Shown here piece by piece: positions 30,590 through 37,443 of a stretch of DNA of 42,372 nt. Below the pieces are notes generated by a model. It did not search any database and was not told the origin of the DNA. It was given only the letters and a program-made list of their open reading frames with translations. Origin of the DNA: an uncultured Clostridia bacterium. Lineage in GTDB: Bacteria > Bacillota > Clostridia > Christensenellales > Aristaeellaceae. Made by a program: the position numbers and the translations under genes. The number at the start of each line of letters is the position of its first letter. Position 1 is the first letter of the stretch. The stretch is taken from NCBI GenBank assembly GCA_934630975.1, contig CAKTXH010000008.1:1-42372 (forward strand). The letters run 5' to 3'.

Positions 30590-32260
30590 TTAGAACAACC
30601 CCGTAATCTTCCCGTCGTCGGTCACGTCGATATGGACGGCGGCGGGCACTTTCGGCAGGCCCGGCATGGTCATAATATCGCCGGAAAGGGCGACCACAAA
30701 TCCCGCGCCCGCGCTGACCCTGACGCTGCGAATGGTGAGCGTGAATCCTTCCGGCGCGCCGAGCTTCTTCGGGTCGTCGGAGAAGGAATACTGCGTCTTG
30801 GCGATACAGACCGGCATATGGCCGCAGCCCTCGTCGGTCAGCTGCTTGATGGTTTTCATCGCGGCAGGCGTAAAGGAAACGTCCTTTGCGCCGTAGATGC
30901 GCGTCGCGACGGCGCGAATCTTATCCGCCAGCGGCATTTCGTCCGGGTACGTGAACGCGAACGCAGAGGGATCGGCGTGATCTGCCTCCTCCATCACCAG
31001 CCGGGCCAGCTCGCGGCCGCCCTCGCCGCCCTTCGCCCAGACCTCGCAGAGCGCGACCTTCGCGCCGGTTTCAGCCGCCGCGCGGCGCACCAGCTCGATC
31101 TCCGCGTCGGTATCGCTGGTAAAGCGGTTCAGCGCGACGACCGGGCGCAGCCCCCAAACCTCGCGGATGTTGCGCAGGTGGCGGCGCAGGTTCGCAAGGC
31201 CGCGCTCCAGCGCTTCGAGGTTTTCCTCGCCGAGGTCGGCCTTCGCCACGCCGCCGTGGCTCTTGAGCGCGCGAACCGTCGCCACGAGCACCACCGCGCT
31301 GGGCACAAGGTTCGCCATGCGGCACTTGATGTCGATGAACTTTTCCGCGCCGAGATCCGCGCCGAAGCCCGCTTCCGTCACCACGACGTCGGCCAGACGC
31401 AGCGCCGTCTGCGTCGCAATCACGGTGTTGCAGCCGTGGGCAATGTTAGCGAACGGGCCGCCGTGCACAAACGCGGGCGTGCCGATCAACGTCTGCACGA
31501 GGTTCGGGCGCAGCGCATCCTTGAGCAGCGCGGTCGCCGCGCCCTGCGCGTGGATATCTCCGGCGGTCACGGGCTTATCGTCATACGTGCGGGCGACGAC
31601 GATGCGGGCGATGCGCGCCTTGAGATCGGCAATGGAGGAAGCAAGGCACAGCGTCGCCATGATCTCGCTGGCGGTGGTGATGTCAAACCCATCCTCGCGC
31701 GGCGTGCCGTTCGCCTTGCCGCCGAGGCCGTCCAGAATGTTGCGCAGCTGGCGGTCGTTCATATCCATGCAGCGCTTCCACGTCACGCGGCGCGGGTCGA
31801 TGTTACAGGGGTTGCCCTGCTGGATGCTGTTATCCACCATCGCGGCAATCAGGTTGTTCGCCGCGGTGATGGCGTGCATATCGCCGGTGAAATGCAGATT
31901 GATATCCTCCATCGGGACGACCTGCGCATAGCCGCCGCCGGCCGCGCCGCCCTTCACGCCGAACACCGGGCCGAGGGACGGCTCGCGCAGCGCGAGACAC
32001 GCGTTATAGCCCTCCAGCCGGAGCGCGTCGGCCAGACCGATGGAAACGGTGGTCTTGCCCTCTCCGGCGGGCGTCGGGTTGATGGCGGTGACGAGCACCA
32101 GCCTGCCCTTCTGCGGCAGATCCTTCAGCGCCAGATGATCGACCTTCGCCTTATAGCGGCCGTAAGGCTCGAGCGTCTCTTCGGGAATATTGAGTTTCGC
32201 GGCAATTTTTTCGATGGGCTGCATCTCGCAGGACTGGGCAATTTCGATATCGGTCAGCAT
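30590..32260 (-). CDS. fhs: formate-tetrahydrofolate ligase
   Basis: A 556-residue enzyme making 10-formyl-THF from formate, THF and ATP; cytoplasmic and near the normal family length. Signatures include AINPTPAGEGKTT (P-loop, about 60-70), SLGPVFGVKGGAAGGGYAQVVPMEDINLHFTGD, AFVHGGPFANIAHGCN, VTEAGFGADLGAEKF and VVALNRFTSDT. The second of two close ATG codons (32260) was chosen because AAGGAGG is six bases before it. The gene is divergent from serC-serA; together they supply serine and one-carbon units. vanX-like follows 4 bp later. Confidence 0.97.
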   Translation of the reverse strand: MLTDIEIAQSCEMQPIEKIAAKLNIPEETLEPYGRYKAKVDHLALKDLPQKGRLVLVTAINPTPAGEGKTTVSIGLADALRLEGYNACLALREPSLGPVFGVKGGAAGGGYAQVVPMEDINLHFTGDMHAITAANNLIAAMVDNSIQQGNPCNIDPRRVTWKRCMDMNDRQLRNILDGLGGKANGTPREDGFDITTASEIMATLCLASSIADLKARIARIVVARTYDDKPVTAGDIHAQGAATALLKDALRPNLVQTLIGTPAFVHGGPFANIAHGCNTVIATQTALRLADVVVTEAGFGADLGAEKFIDIKCRMANLVPSAVVLVATVRALKSHGGVAKADLGEENLEALERGLANLRRHLRNIREVWGLRPVVALNRFTSDTDAEIELVRRAAAETGAKVALCEVWAKGGEGGRELARLVMEEADHADPSAFAFTYPDEMPLADKIRAVATRIYGAKDVSFTPAAMKTIKQLTDEGCGHMPVCIAKTQYSFSDDPKKLGAPEGFTLTIRSVRVSAGAGFVVALSGDIMTMPGLPKVPAAVHIDVTDDGKITGLF

Positions 32261-32310
32261 AAGCATCCTCCTTGAACCGGACAGAAATGGGATGATGATG
32301 GAATAGCTTG

Positions 32311-32339
32311 ATTATAATGGAAAAAGCAGACGGATGCAA
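32311..32339 (-). promoter_or_regulatory. likely fhs promoter
   Basis: A perfect TATAAT at 32316-32311 on the minus strand with TTGCAT (weak) 17 bp upstream at 32339-32334. The start is near 32304, giving a leader of about 44 nt. Confidence 0.5.
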
Positions 32340-32446
32340 CCGATTGCGAACGTTCACCTGCGGATTTTTCCAAAAAGAAAAAGCCTTAAAATCATAGGGA
32401 AATCCAGACAATCTGTCAATTTCGAGTTAAATCCATGCGCTTTTTC

Positions 32447-32475
32447 TTGATTTTTGCCGTCCCGCGTGATAAGAT
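32447..32475 (+). promoter_or_regulatory. promoter of serC-serA
   Basis: TTGATT (32447-32452) and TAAGAT (32470-32475) with a 17-bp spacer and an extended -10 TGA. The start is near 32482 and the leader about 94 nt. Confidence 0.6.
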
Positions 32476-32522
32476 GTTCCAAACGCTTTTCCGCGCTCAG
32501 GGCGTAAAGACGCGCCTTGACG

Positions 32523-32559
32523 AAATGCAAACCGGAAAGCGCCTGCATTTTTATTTTTT
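32523..32559 (+). terminator. possible leader terminator (attenuator) before serC
   Basis: AAATGCA (32523-32529) pairs with TGCATTT (32544-32550), followed by TTATTTTTTC. It sits in the leader and ends right before the AAGGAGG of serC. The stem is short and AT-rich, so its strength is uncertain. Confidence 0.4.
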
Positions 32560-32575
32560 CAAGGAGGCTTATCTT

Positions 32576-33643
32576 ATGGAACGCGTATTCAACTTTGCGC
32601 CCGGCCCGTCCATGCTGCCGCTGCCCGTGCTCGAGCAGATTCAAAAGGAGCTGCTGTGTTACGGCAGTACCGGCATGTCCGTGATGGAGATGAGCCACCG
32701 ATCTAAAATGTATCTGGATATCTTTAACCAGACCGTCGCCGACCTGCGCGAGGTCATGGCCATCCCGGAAAACTACAAAGTGATCTTTCCGCAGGGCGGC
32801 GCGACGGCGATGTTCGCCGCGGTCGCCATGAACCTGATGGACGGCGGCAAAGCCGACTATATCGACTCCGGCAACTTCGCCCACAACGCGCTGGTGGAGG
32901 CGCAGAAATACGGCGAGGTCAACGTCGCCGGTTCTTCCCACGCGGAGAACTACGCCTATATTCCGGCCTACACACTCTCCCCGGATGCGAAATACGTCCA
33001 CATCACGACGAACAACACGATTTACGGCACACGCTGGGATCATATTCCCGATACGGGCGACGTGCCGCTGGTGGCCGATATGTCCTCCAACATCCTCAGC
33101 GAGGTCTACGACGTGCGCAAATTCGGCGTGATTTACGCTGGCGCGCAGAAGAACGTCGCGCCCGCGGGCGTGGTCATCCTGATCGTGCGCGAAGACCTGC
33201 TCGGCCATGAGCTGCCGATTACGCCGAAGGTCATGAATTTCGCCAAGCTCGCCGAGGCGGACAGCATGCTCAACACGCCGAACTGTTTCGGCATCTACGT
33301 CGCCGGGCTGACCTTCAAATGGATCAAGGCGCAGGGCGGCGTGGCGGCGCTGGAAAAGATCAACGTCGAAAAGGCCAAACTGCTCTATGATTACCTCGAC
33401 GAGAGCAAGCTGTTCACTGGCACGGCGCATAAGCGCGACCGCAGCCGCATGAACGTCACCTTCGTCACCGGCGACGCGGATCTGGACGCGAAATTCGTCA
33501 AGGAAGCCGCCGCGCAGGGGCTTGTCAACCTCAAGGGGCACCGCATCGTCGGCGGCATGCGCGCGAGCATCTACAACGCCATGCCCATCGAAGGCGTGCA
33601 GAAGCTCGTCGATTTCATGAAGCAATTTGAAACGGAGAACTGA
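32576..33643 (+). CDS. serC: phosphoserine aminotransferase
   Basis: A 355-residue PLP enzyme, the usual length, converting 3-phosphohydroxypyruvate and glutamate to phosphoserine. Motifs are FAPGPSMLPLPVLEQ at the start, GSTGMSVMEMSHRS, FPQGGATAMFAAVAMN, VADMSSNILS and the PLP-binding lysine in YAGAQKNVAPAG. The end carries GGMRASIYNAMP, which binds the phosphate of the substrate. The ATG has AAGGAGG; an upstream open stretch in frame runs through the leader and is not coding. serA follows 3 bp later, so both first steps of serine synthesis are coupled. Confidence 0.96.
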   Translation: MERVFNFAPGPSMLPLPVLEQIQKELLCYGSTGMSVMEMSHRSKMYLDIFNQTVADLREVMAIPENYKVIFPQGGATAMFAAVAMNLMDGGKADYIDSGNFAHNALVEAQKYGEVNVAGSSHAENYAYIPAYTLSPDAKYVHITTNNTIYGTRWDHIPDTGDVPLVADMSSNILSEVYDVRKFGVIYAGAQKNVAPAGVVILIVREDLLGHELPITPKVMNFAKLAEADSMLNTPNCFGIYVAGLTFKWIKAQGGVAALEKINVEKAKLLYDYLDESKLFTGTAHKRDRSRMNVTFVTGDADLDAKFVKEAAAQGLVNLKGHRIVGGMRASIYNAMPIEGVQKLVDFMKQFETEN

Positions 33644-33646
33644 GCC

Positions 33647-34825
33647 ATGAACTATCAGATTCAAACGCTGAACGCGATTTCCCCCGCGATTTATACCCAG
33701 CTCGGCGAACACTATCACGTCAGCGACAGCGCCGAGCAGCCGGACGCGATTCTCGTCCGTTCGGCCTTCATGCACGATCTGCCGCTCGCGCCTTCCGTTC
33801 TGTGCATCGCGCGCGCGGGCGCGGGCACGAACAACATTCCCATCGACGCGTGCACGCAGGCGGGCGTATGCGTGTTCAACACGCCGGGCGCAAACGCAAA
33901 CGCCGTCTGCGAAATGGTGCTGGCGGCCATGCTGCTCTCCTGCCGCGATATCGTCGGCGGCATCGAGTGGGCGCGCGGCCTGAAAGGGCAGGGCGAAGGC
34001 ATTGAAAAGGCCGTTGAAAAGGGCAAAAAGGCGTTCGTCGGCCCGGAACTGCGCGGCAAAACGCTCGGCGTGATCGGCCTGGGCGCAATCGGCGTACTGG
34101 TCGCCAACGCCGCCGTCGCGCTGGGCATGCGCGTCGTCGGCTATGACCCGATGATCTCCGTCGAGCATGCGTGGAAGCTCTCGCAGAGCGTGAAGCGCGA
34201 AAATTCGCTCGACGAGCTGTTCGCCTCCTGCGATTTCATCACCGTGCATGTGCCGATGACCGATAAGACCCGCGGCATGATCGGCCGCCGGGCGCTGTCG
34301 CTGTGCAAAAAGGGCGTGCGCATTTTGAACTACGCGCGCGGCGGGCTGGCGGACGAAGCCGCGCTGCTCGAAGCGCTGGCGGACGGCCGCGTCGCTGCTT
34401 ATGTCACAGATTTCCCCTCCGACGCGCTGCTGGGCGTAAAGGGCGTGATCTGCACCCCGCATCTGGGCGCATCCACGCCGGAGAGCGAGGAGAACTGCGC
34501 CGTCATGGCCGCCGCGCAGACGCGGGATTTCCTCGAATCGGGCATCATCCGCAACAGCGTCAACCTGCCCGCCGTGGACGTTGCGCCGGTCAGCAAGCCG
34601 CGCCTGTTCTGCATCCATGAAAACGTGCCGAACGTCCTCGGCTCGATTACCTCCGCCGTCGCCGGGTTCGGGCTGAACATCTCCGATCTGGTCAACCGTT
34701 CGCGCGGGAACATCGCCGTTTCCGTCGTGGATTTGGACGATGTGCCGAAGGAAAAGCAGGGCGCGCTGATTGAAGCCGTGGAAAAACTCGCGGGGATGAA
34801 GCGGGTGCGGCTGCTGGGCATCTAA
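33647..34825 (+). CDS. serA: D-3-phosphoglycerate dehydrogenase, short ACT form
   Basis: A 392-residue NAD-dependent dehydrogenase, first step of serine synthesis. The nucleotide motif GVIGLGAIG is at about residue 140, the catalytic arginine region in NYARGGLADE, the Glu/Asp region in TDFPSD and the catalytic histidine in CTPHLGAST. Residues about 320-392 form an ACT domain (FCIHENVPNVLGSITSAVAGFGLNISDLVNR), which in relatives binds serine for feedback control. There is no extra intervening domain, so this is the short form. It follows serC by 3 bp and ends at the terminator 34836-34868. Confidence 0.95.
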   Translation: MNYQIQTLNAISPAIYTQLGEHYHVSDSAEQPDAILVRSAFMHDLPLAPSVLCIARAGAGTNNIPIDACTQAGVCVFNTPGANANAVCEMVLAAMLLSCRDIVGGIEWARGLKGQGEGIEKAVEKGKKAFVGPELRGKTLGVIGLGAIGVLVANAAVALGMRVVGYDPMISVEHAWKLSQSVKRENSLDELFASCDFITVHVPMTDKTRGMIGRRALSLCKKGVRILNYARGGLADEAALLEALADGRVAAYVTDFPSDALLGVKGVICTPHLGASTPESEENCAVMAAAQTRDFLESGIIRNSVNLPAVDVAPVSKPRLFCIHENVPNVLGSITSAVAGFGLNISDLVNRSRGNIAVSVVDLDDVPKEKQGALIEAVEKLAGMKRVRLLGI

Positions 34826-34835
34826 ATAACAAATG

Positions 34836-34868
34836 ACCCGCCGATCGAACGACCGGCGGGATTTTTTT
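34836..34868 (+). terminator. intrinsic terminator of serC-serA
   Basis: CCCGCCG (34837-34843) pairs with CGGCGGG (34854-34860) with an inner TCG/CGA, followed by ATTTTTTT. Confidence 0.9.
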
Positions 34869-34891
34869 GAAGTTGTACGAATTTTTCCGCG

Positions 34892-35671
34892 TCACCCCAG
34901 CGCCACATCCAGCACCATCATCAGCCCGAATCCCAGCGCAAAGCAGACGGTGCCGATATTGGAGTGCTGCCCCTGCGACATTTCGGGAATCAGCTCTTCG
35001 ACGACGACGTAGAGCATGGCGCCCGCGGCGAAACTGAGCAGATACGGCAGAGCGGGAACAATCATCCGCGCGGCGAGAATCGTCAAAATCGCGCCGATGG
35101 GTTCCACAATGCCGGAAAGCACGCCTCCGGCAAACGCGCGCCCCTTGCCCATGCCCTCGGCATGGAGCGGCATGGAGATGATCGCGCCTTCGGGGAAATT
35201 CTGAATGGCGATGCCCAGAGACAGCGCCAGCGCGCCCGCCGCCGTAATCTGCGCCTGCCCGGAGAGATAGCCCGCATAGACCACGCCGACGGCCATGCCT
35301 TCGGGGATGTTATGCAGCGTAACGGCAAGCACCATCATGGTTGTGCGGGCAAGGCTGCTTTTCGGCCCTTCCGCCTCGTCGCTGTTCTGGTGCAGATGCG
35401 GAATGACGTGGTCGAGCAGCAGCAGAAACAGCATGCCGATGAAGAAACCCGTCACAGCGGGAACGAAGGCGAATTTGCCCATTGACGCAGATTGCTCGAT
35501 GGCGGGGATGAGCAGACTCCAAACCGAGGCGGCGACCATCACGCCCGCGGCAAAGCCGGTCAGCGAGCGCTGAACCTTGTCGCTGAGCGTCTTTTTCATG
35601 AAAAAGACGCAGGCCGCGCCAAGCGACGTGCCCAGAAAAGGAATCAGAATTCCGTAAAACGCTTCACGCAT
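34892..35671 (-). CDS. ZIP-family metal transporter
   Basis: A 259-residue membrane protein with about eight spans, moving zinc or other divalent metals into the cell. The metal-binding helices carry LHNIPEGMAVG (span 4) and QNFPEGAIIS (span 5), with GIVEPIGA and VVVEELIPE further on. A short His loop (HVIPHLHQNSDEAEG) between spans 3 and 4 is also family-typical. This is the ZupT/GufA type. The ATG has CAGGAGGG. The promoter at 35717-35745 and the palindrome at 35692-35705 suggest repression by a metal-sensing regulator. Confidence 0.93.
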   Translation of the reverse strand: MREAFYGILIPFLGTSLGAACVFFMKKTLSDKVQRSLTGFAAGVMVAASVWSLLIPAIEQSASMGKFAFVPAVTGFFIGMLFLLLLDHVIPHLHQNSDEAEGPKSSLARTTMMVLAVTLHNIPEGMAVGVVYAGYLSGQAQITAAGALALSLGIAIQNFPEGAIISMPLHAEGMGKGRAFAGGVLSGIVEPIGAILTILAARMIVPALPYLLSFAAGAMLYVVVEELIPEMSQGQHSNIGTVCFALGFGLMMVLDVALG

Positions 35672-35691
35672 AAAACCCTCCTGAAAGCTTG

Positions 35692-35705
35692 TTAGTTAAA
35701 ACTAA
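35692..35705. promoter_or_regulatory. 14-bp palindromic operator in the ZIP-gene leader
   Basis: TTAGTT-AA-AACTAA lies just downstream of the predicted start (about 35710). It has the size and A/T-rich TTAG..CTAA ends of DtxR/MntR-type sites. The regulator is not in the window, so the assignment is inference. Confidence 0.5.
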
Positions 35706-35716
35706 TTTACAGGTCT

Positions 35717-35745
35717 ATTGTACATCATTCGGAGAAAAACGTCAA
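35717..35745 (-). promoter_or_regulatory. sigma-A promoter of the ZIP-transporter gene
   Basis: On the minus strand TTGACG (35745-35740) and TACAAT (35722-35717) with a 17-bp spacer. Confidence 0.75.
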
Positions 35746-35782
35746 TGAAAAGCGGCGGATGAAACAGACGTCGCGGCGTAAA

Positions 35783-35816
35783 GAAAAAACTGCGCGCTCC
35801 CGATGGGAACGCACAG
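35783..35816 (-). terminator. intrinsic terminator of the GNAT gene
   Basis: On the minus strand CTGTGCGTTCCC and GGGAGCGCGCAG arms (35816-35790, two mismatches) are followed by six T. It is 23 bp after the stop of the acetyltransferase gene. Confidence 0.75.
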
Positions 35817-35838
35817 CCCTTTTTCTACTCTATGAGAC

Positions 35839-36360
35839 TTACGCGATAAAAAGATCGTCGTCTTTGCCGGGGTGCAAATAATCCTCGAGCGTGAGGCGGT
35901 ATTGCGTGGTTTCTCTGCGCTCGGCGACAAAGGAAAAACCGCTGTTCATAAACAGATTGTGGGAGCGCGTATTGCCGTGCTTGATGTGCACGATGATGCT
36001 TTCCCGGCGCATTTCCAGAAAGATTTCCCGAAGCGCTTCGCGCAATGCCTGCTTGCCCAGCCCCTGCCCCCAAAGGGATTCATCGCCGATGGCGATGACC
36101 ATTTCGACAGACTGATTTGCGCCATAAACCGCGCGCAGGAAGCCGACAGGGCTTTCCGGGGTTCGGTCGATCATCCAGAAACGGCCGCCCTGATTGAAAA
36201 GCGGCGTAAGAACCGGCAGCCGTGCGTTGTAAAGATAGCGCAGTTGGGCTGTAATCTGCTCATGCTCGTTTAAGTTATGGGAGACATGCGGATTGGCCAG
36301 CCACCTCATCATGGCTGTCAAATCAGCAGGCAGAATTTCGGTTCTAAGGGTAACGGACAT
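35839..36360 (-). CDS. GNAT-family N-acetyltransferase
   Basis: A 173-residue enzyme with the RimJ/RimL-like plan: LRTEILPADLTAMMRWLANPHV at the start, the substrate strand SVEMVIAIGDESLWGQGLGKQALREAL with the acetyl-CoA loop Q/R-x-x-G-x-G/A (GQGLGK), and HIKHGNTRSHNLFMNSGF in the last third. The usual asparagine/tyrosine support is present. The acceptor (amine, protein N-terminus or drug) cannot be told. The ATG has GAGGTGA. The gene sits behind a leader with a strong terminator and repeated sequence, as in attenuated, inducible genes, hinting that expression is conditional. Confidence 0.88.
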   Translation of the reverse strand: MSVTLRTEILPADLTAMMRWLANPHVSHNLNEHEQITAQLRYLYNARLPVLTPLFNQGGRFWMIDRTPESPVGFLRAVYGANQSVEMVIAIGDESLWGQGLGKQALREALREIFLEMRRESIIVHIKHGNTRSHNLFMNSGFSFVAERRETTQYRLTLEDYLHPGKDDDLFIA

Positions 36361-36406
36361 GTTGATTCACCTCATGATCGTTGTCAAAGCCTTTCATCTT
36401 TGTCAT

Positions 36407-36498
36407 GACGGTTCTTTGCGTGTTATAAAAAAAGGCTTTTCCTTCACGCCCTTGTGAAATGAAAAGCCCTTCTTTTGCGAACGAAGACGGTTCTTTGC
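36407..36498 (-). repeat. 13-bp direct repeats flanking the leader terminator
   Basis: GACGGTTCTTTGC occurs at 36407-36419 and 36486-36498 (plus-strand reading), one on each side of the terminator. They read GCAAAGAACCGTC in the transcript. Between and beside them no coding frame of note occurs, apart from a 20-codon frame starting near 36406 that overlaps the GNAT start. Confidence 0.6.
36427..36468 (-). terminator. intrinsic terminator within the GNAT-gene leader
   Basis: On the minus strand GGCTTTTC/GAAAAGCC (outer) and TTCAC/GTGAA (inner) helices are followed by seven T at 36433-36427. It lies between the promoter at 36515-36544 and the GNAT start at 36360, so most transcripts should stop unless it is relieved. 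Confidence 0.7.
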
Positions 36499-36514
36499 CT
36501 CTGAATTTTTTATA

Positions 36515-36544
36515 ATTATATCACAGAAAATGAAAAAAATGCAA
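36515..36544 (-). promoter_or_regulatory. promoter of the GNAT leader
   Basis: On the minus strand TTGCAT (36544-36539) and a perfect TATAAT (36520-36515) with an 18-bp spacer and TGA before the -10. The start is near 36507 and the leader about 147 nt. Confidence 0.6.
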
Positions 36545-36925
36545 GCAAAAAGACATTTTTGATGGGGCGTATAGCCGACAAAAAGTGTCTGCCGGGTGTG
36601 CGCCTGCCGCCGAACAAGGCGAAGAGGAAGATCCGTCAGCTAACAAACACATGAATTGTGTGTATTCCAAACTGTTTTGCTTCTTTAACGACTATAAATA
36701 TTTAAAAACCGTTAAAAAGAAAAGCGAAGCGCGCGGGGATGCAGATTGAAATGAAACGGTTTTGCGGCAGGTCAAAGCCCTCCGGCGAAAGACGGACACA
36801 ATCATGGACAAACGCGCATGACAATCGCTTCAAAAATTTTGTCGAGAAATAGGGAAAGAACGAGAAATGGCTTGTTTTTCGAAAAAAACATCCTTTTTGT
36901 CCGTAGACGATTTTCGCGGGCAAGG
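36545..36925. other. intergenic stretch without a visible gene
   Basis: A rather AT-rich stretch with no frame of normal codon use. It holds a 7-bp inverted repeat (TTTAACG 36684-36690, CGTTAAA 36710-36716) and a TTTTTCGAAAAA palindrome near 36873. No transposase or attachment site was seen. Confidence 0.5.
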
Positions 36926-36931
36926 TATACT
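36904..36931 (+). promoter_or_regulatory. possible promoter of the XRE gene at 36984
   Basis: TAGACG (36904-36909) and TATACT (36926-36931) with a 16-bp spacer. A second -10-like TATAAT at 36932-36937 lacks a clear -35. Confidence 0.4.
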
Positions 36932-36983
36932 TATAATCAATCACGAAAATGGTGGACGAGACAGTCCCGATGGAGGTGCGATT

Positions 36984-37274
36984 ATGGTTAAGTTTGGTGA
37001 GCGGCTGAAAGCTGCCCGTACAGCCAAACACATGAGTCAGCAGGCTCTGGCGGATATCATCGGCAAGAGCCTTAACACCGTGGGGCTTTATGAGCGCGGC
37101 CTGCGTCAGCCGAGTTTGGAAACGCTGTGCCTTCTGGCGGATACGCTGGAAGTTTCCAGCGACTATCTGCTTGCGCGCACGGACGTCAAGCACACAGCGA
37201 CGGTTTCCGATTGTTCCGAAAACGATCTGGCGCAGCGCGTGGCCAGAATTGAAAATCATCTGGGGCTGAAATGA
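36984..37274 (+). CDS. XRE-family transcriptional regulator
   Basis: A 96-residue protein with a Cro/C1-type HTH at about 8-62: LKAARTAKHMSQQALADIIG, SLNTVGLYERGLRQPSLETLCLLADTLEVSSDYLL. The short tail (SENDLAQRVARIENHLGLK) is helical and may dimerise. The ATG at 36984 has GGAGGTG seven bases upstream; the frame is open further up, but without signals. It is a single gene with a terminator at 37278-37302, upstream of glgA. A link to glycogen control is possible but unproven. Confidence 0.87.
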   Translation: MVKFGERLKAARTAKHMSQQALADIIGKSLNTVGLYERGLRQPSLETLCLLADTLEVSSDYLLARTDVKHTATVSDCSENDLAQRVARIENHLGLK

Positions 37275-37277
37275 ACG

Positions 37278-37302
37278 AGCGGGCGGAACGACCCGCTTTT
37301 TT
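37278..37302 (+). terminator. intrinsic terminator of the XRE gene
   Basis: AGCGGG (37278-37283) pairs with CCCGCT (37292-37297), followed by TTTTT. Confidence 0.8.
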
Positions 37303-37378
37303 CTTTATACAGGAAAACGCGCGTCGCCTTGATTTTTGCAAAAATGATGAAAGAATCTTTGTAAAATTGGTAAAGTCG

Positions 37379-37407
37379 TTGACTTCTTTCCGCACAGTCT
37401 GTAAAAT
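37379..37407 (+). promoter_or_regulatory. sigma-A promoter of glgA
   Basis: TTGACT (37379-37384) and TAAAAT (37402-37407) with a 17-bp spacer. The start near 37414 leaves about 30 nt before the ATG. Confidence 0.75.
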
Positions 37408-37443
37408 AGAAACAGTTACAGCATGCGAAAGGAAAGCCGGCTT

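Noticed and set aside
36545..36925. Possible mobile-element end or attachment site (7-bp inverted repeat, AT-rich)
   Set aside because: No integrase, transposase or matching second end is in the window.
36702..37259. A 185-codon leftward frame over the XRE gene
   Set aside because: It overlaps the XRE gene in full, lacks a ribosome binding site and shows no recognisable protein pattern.
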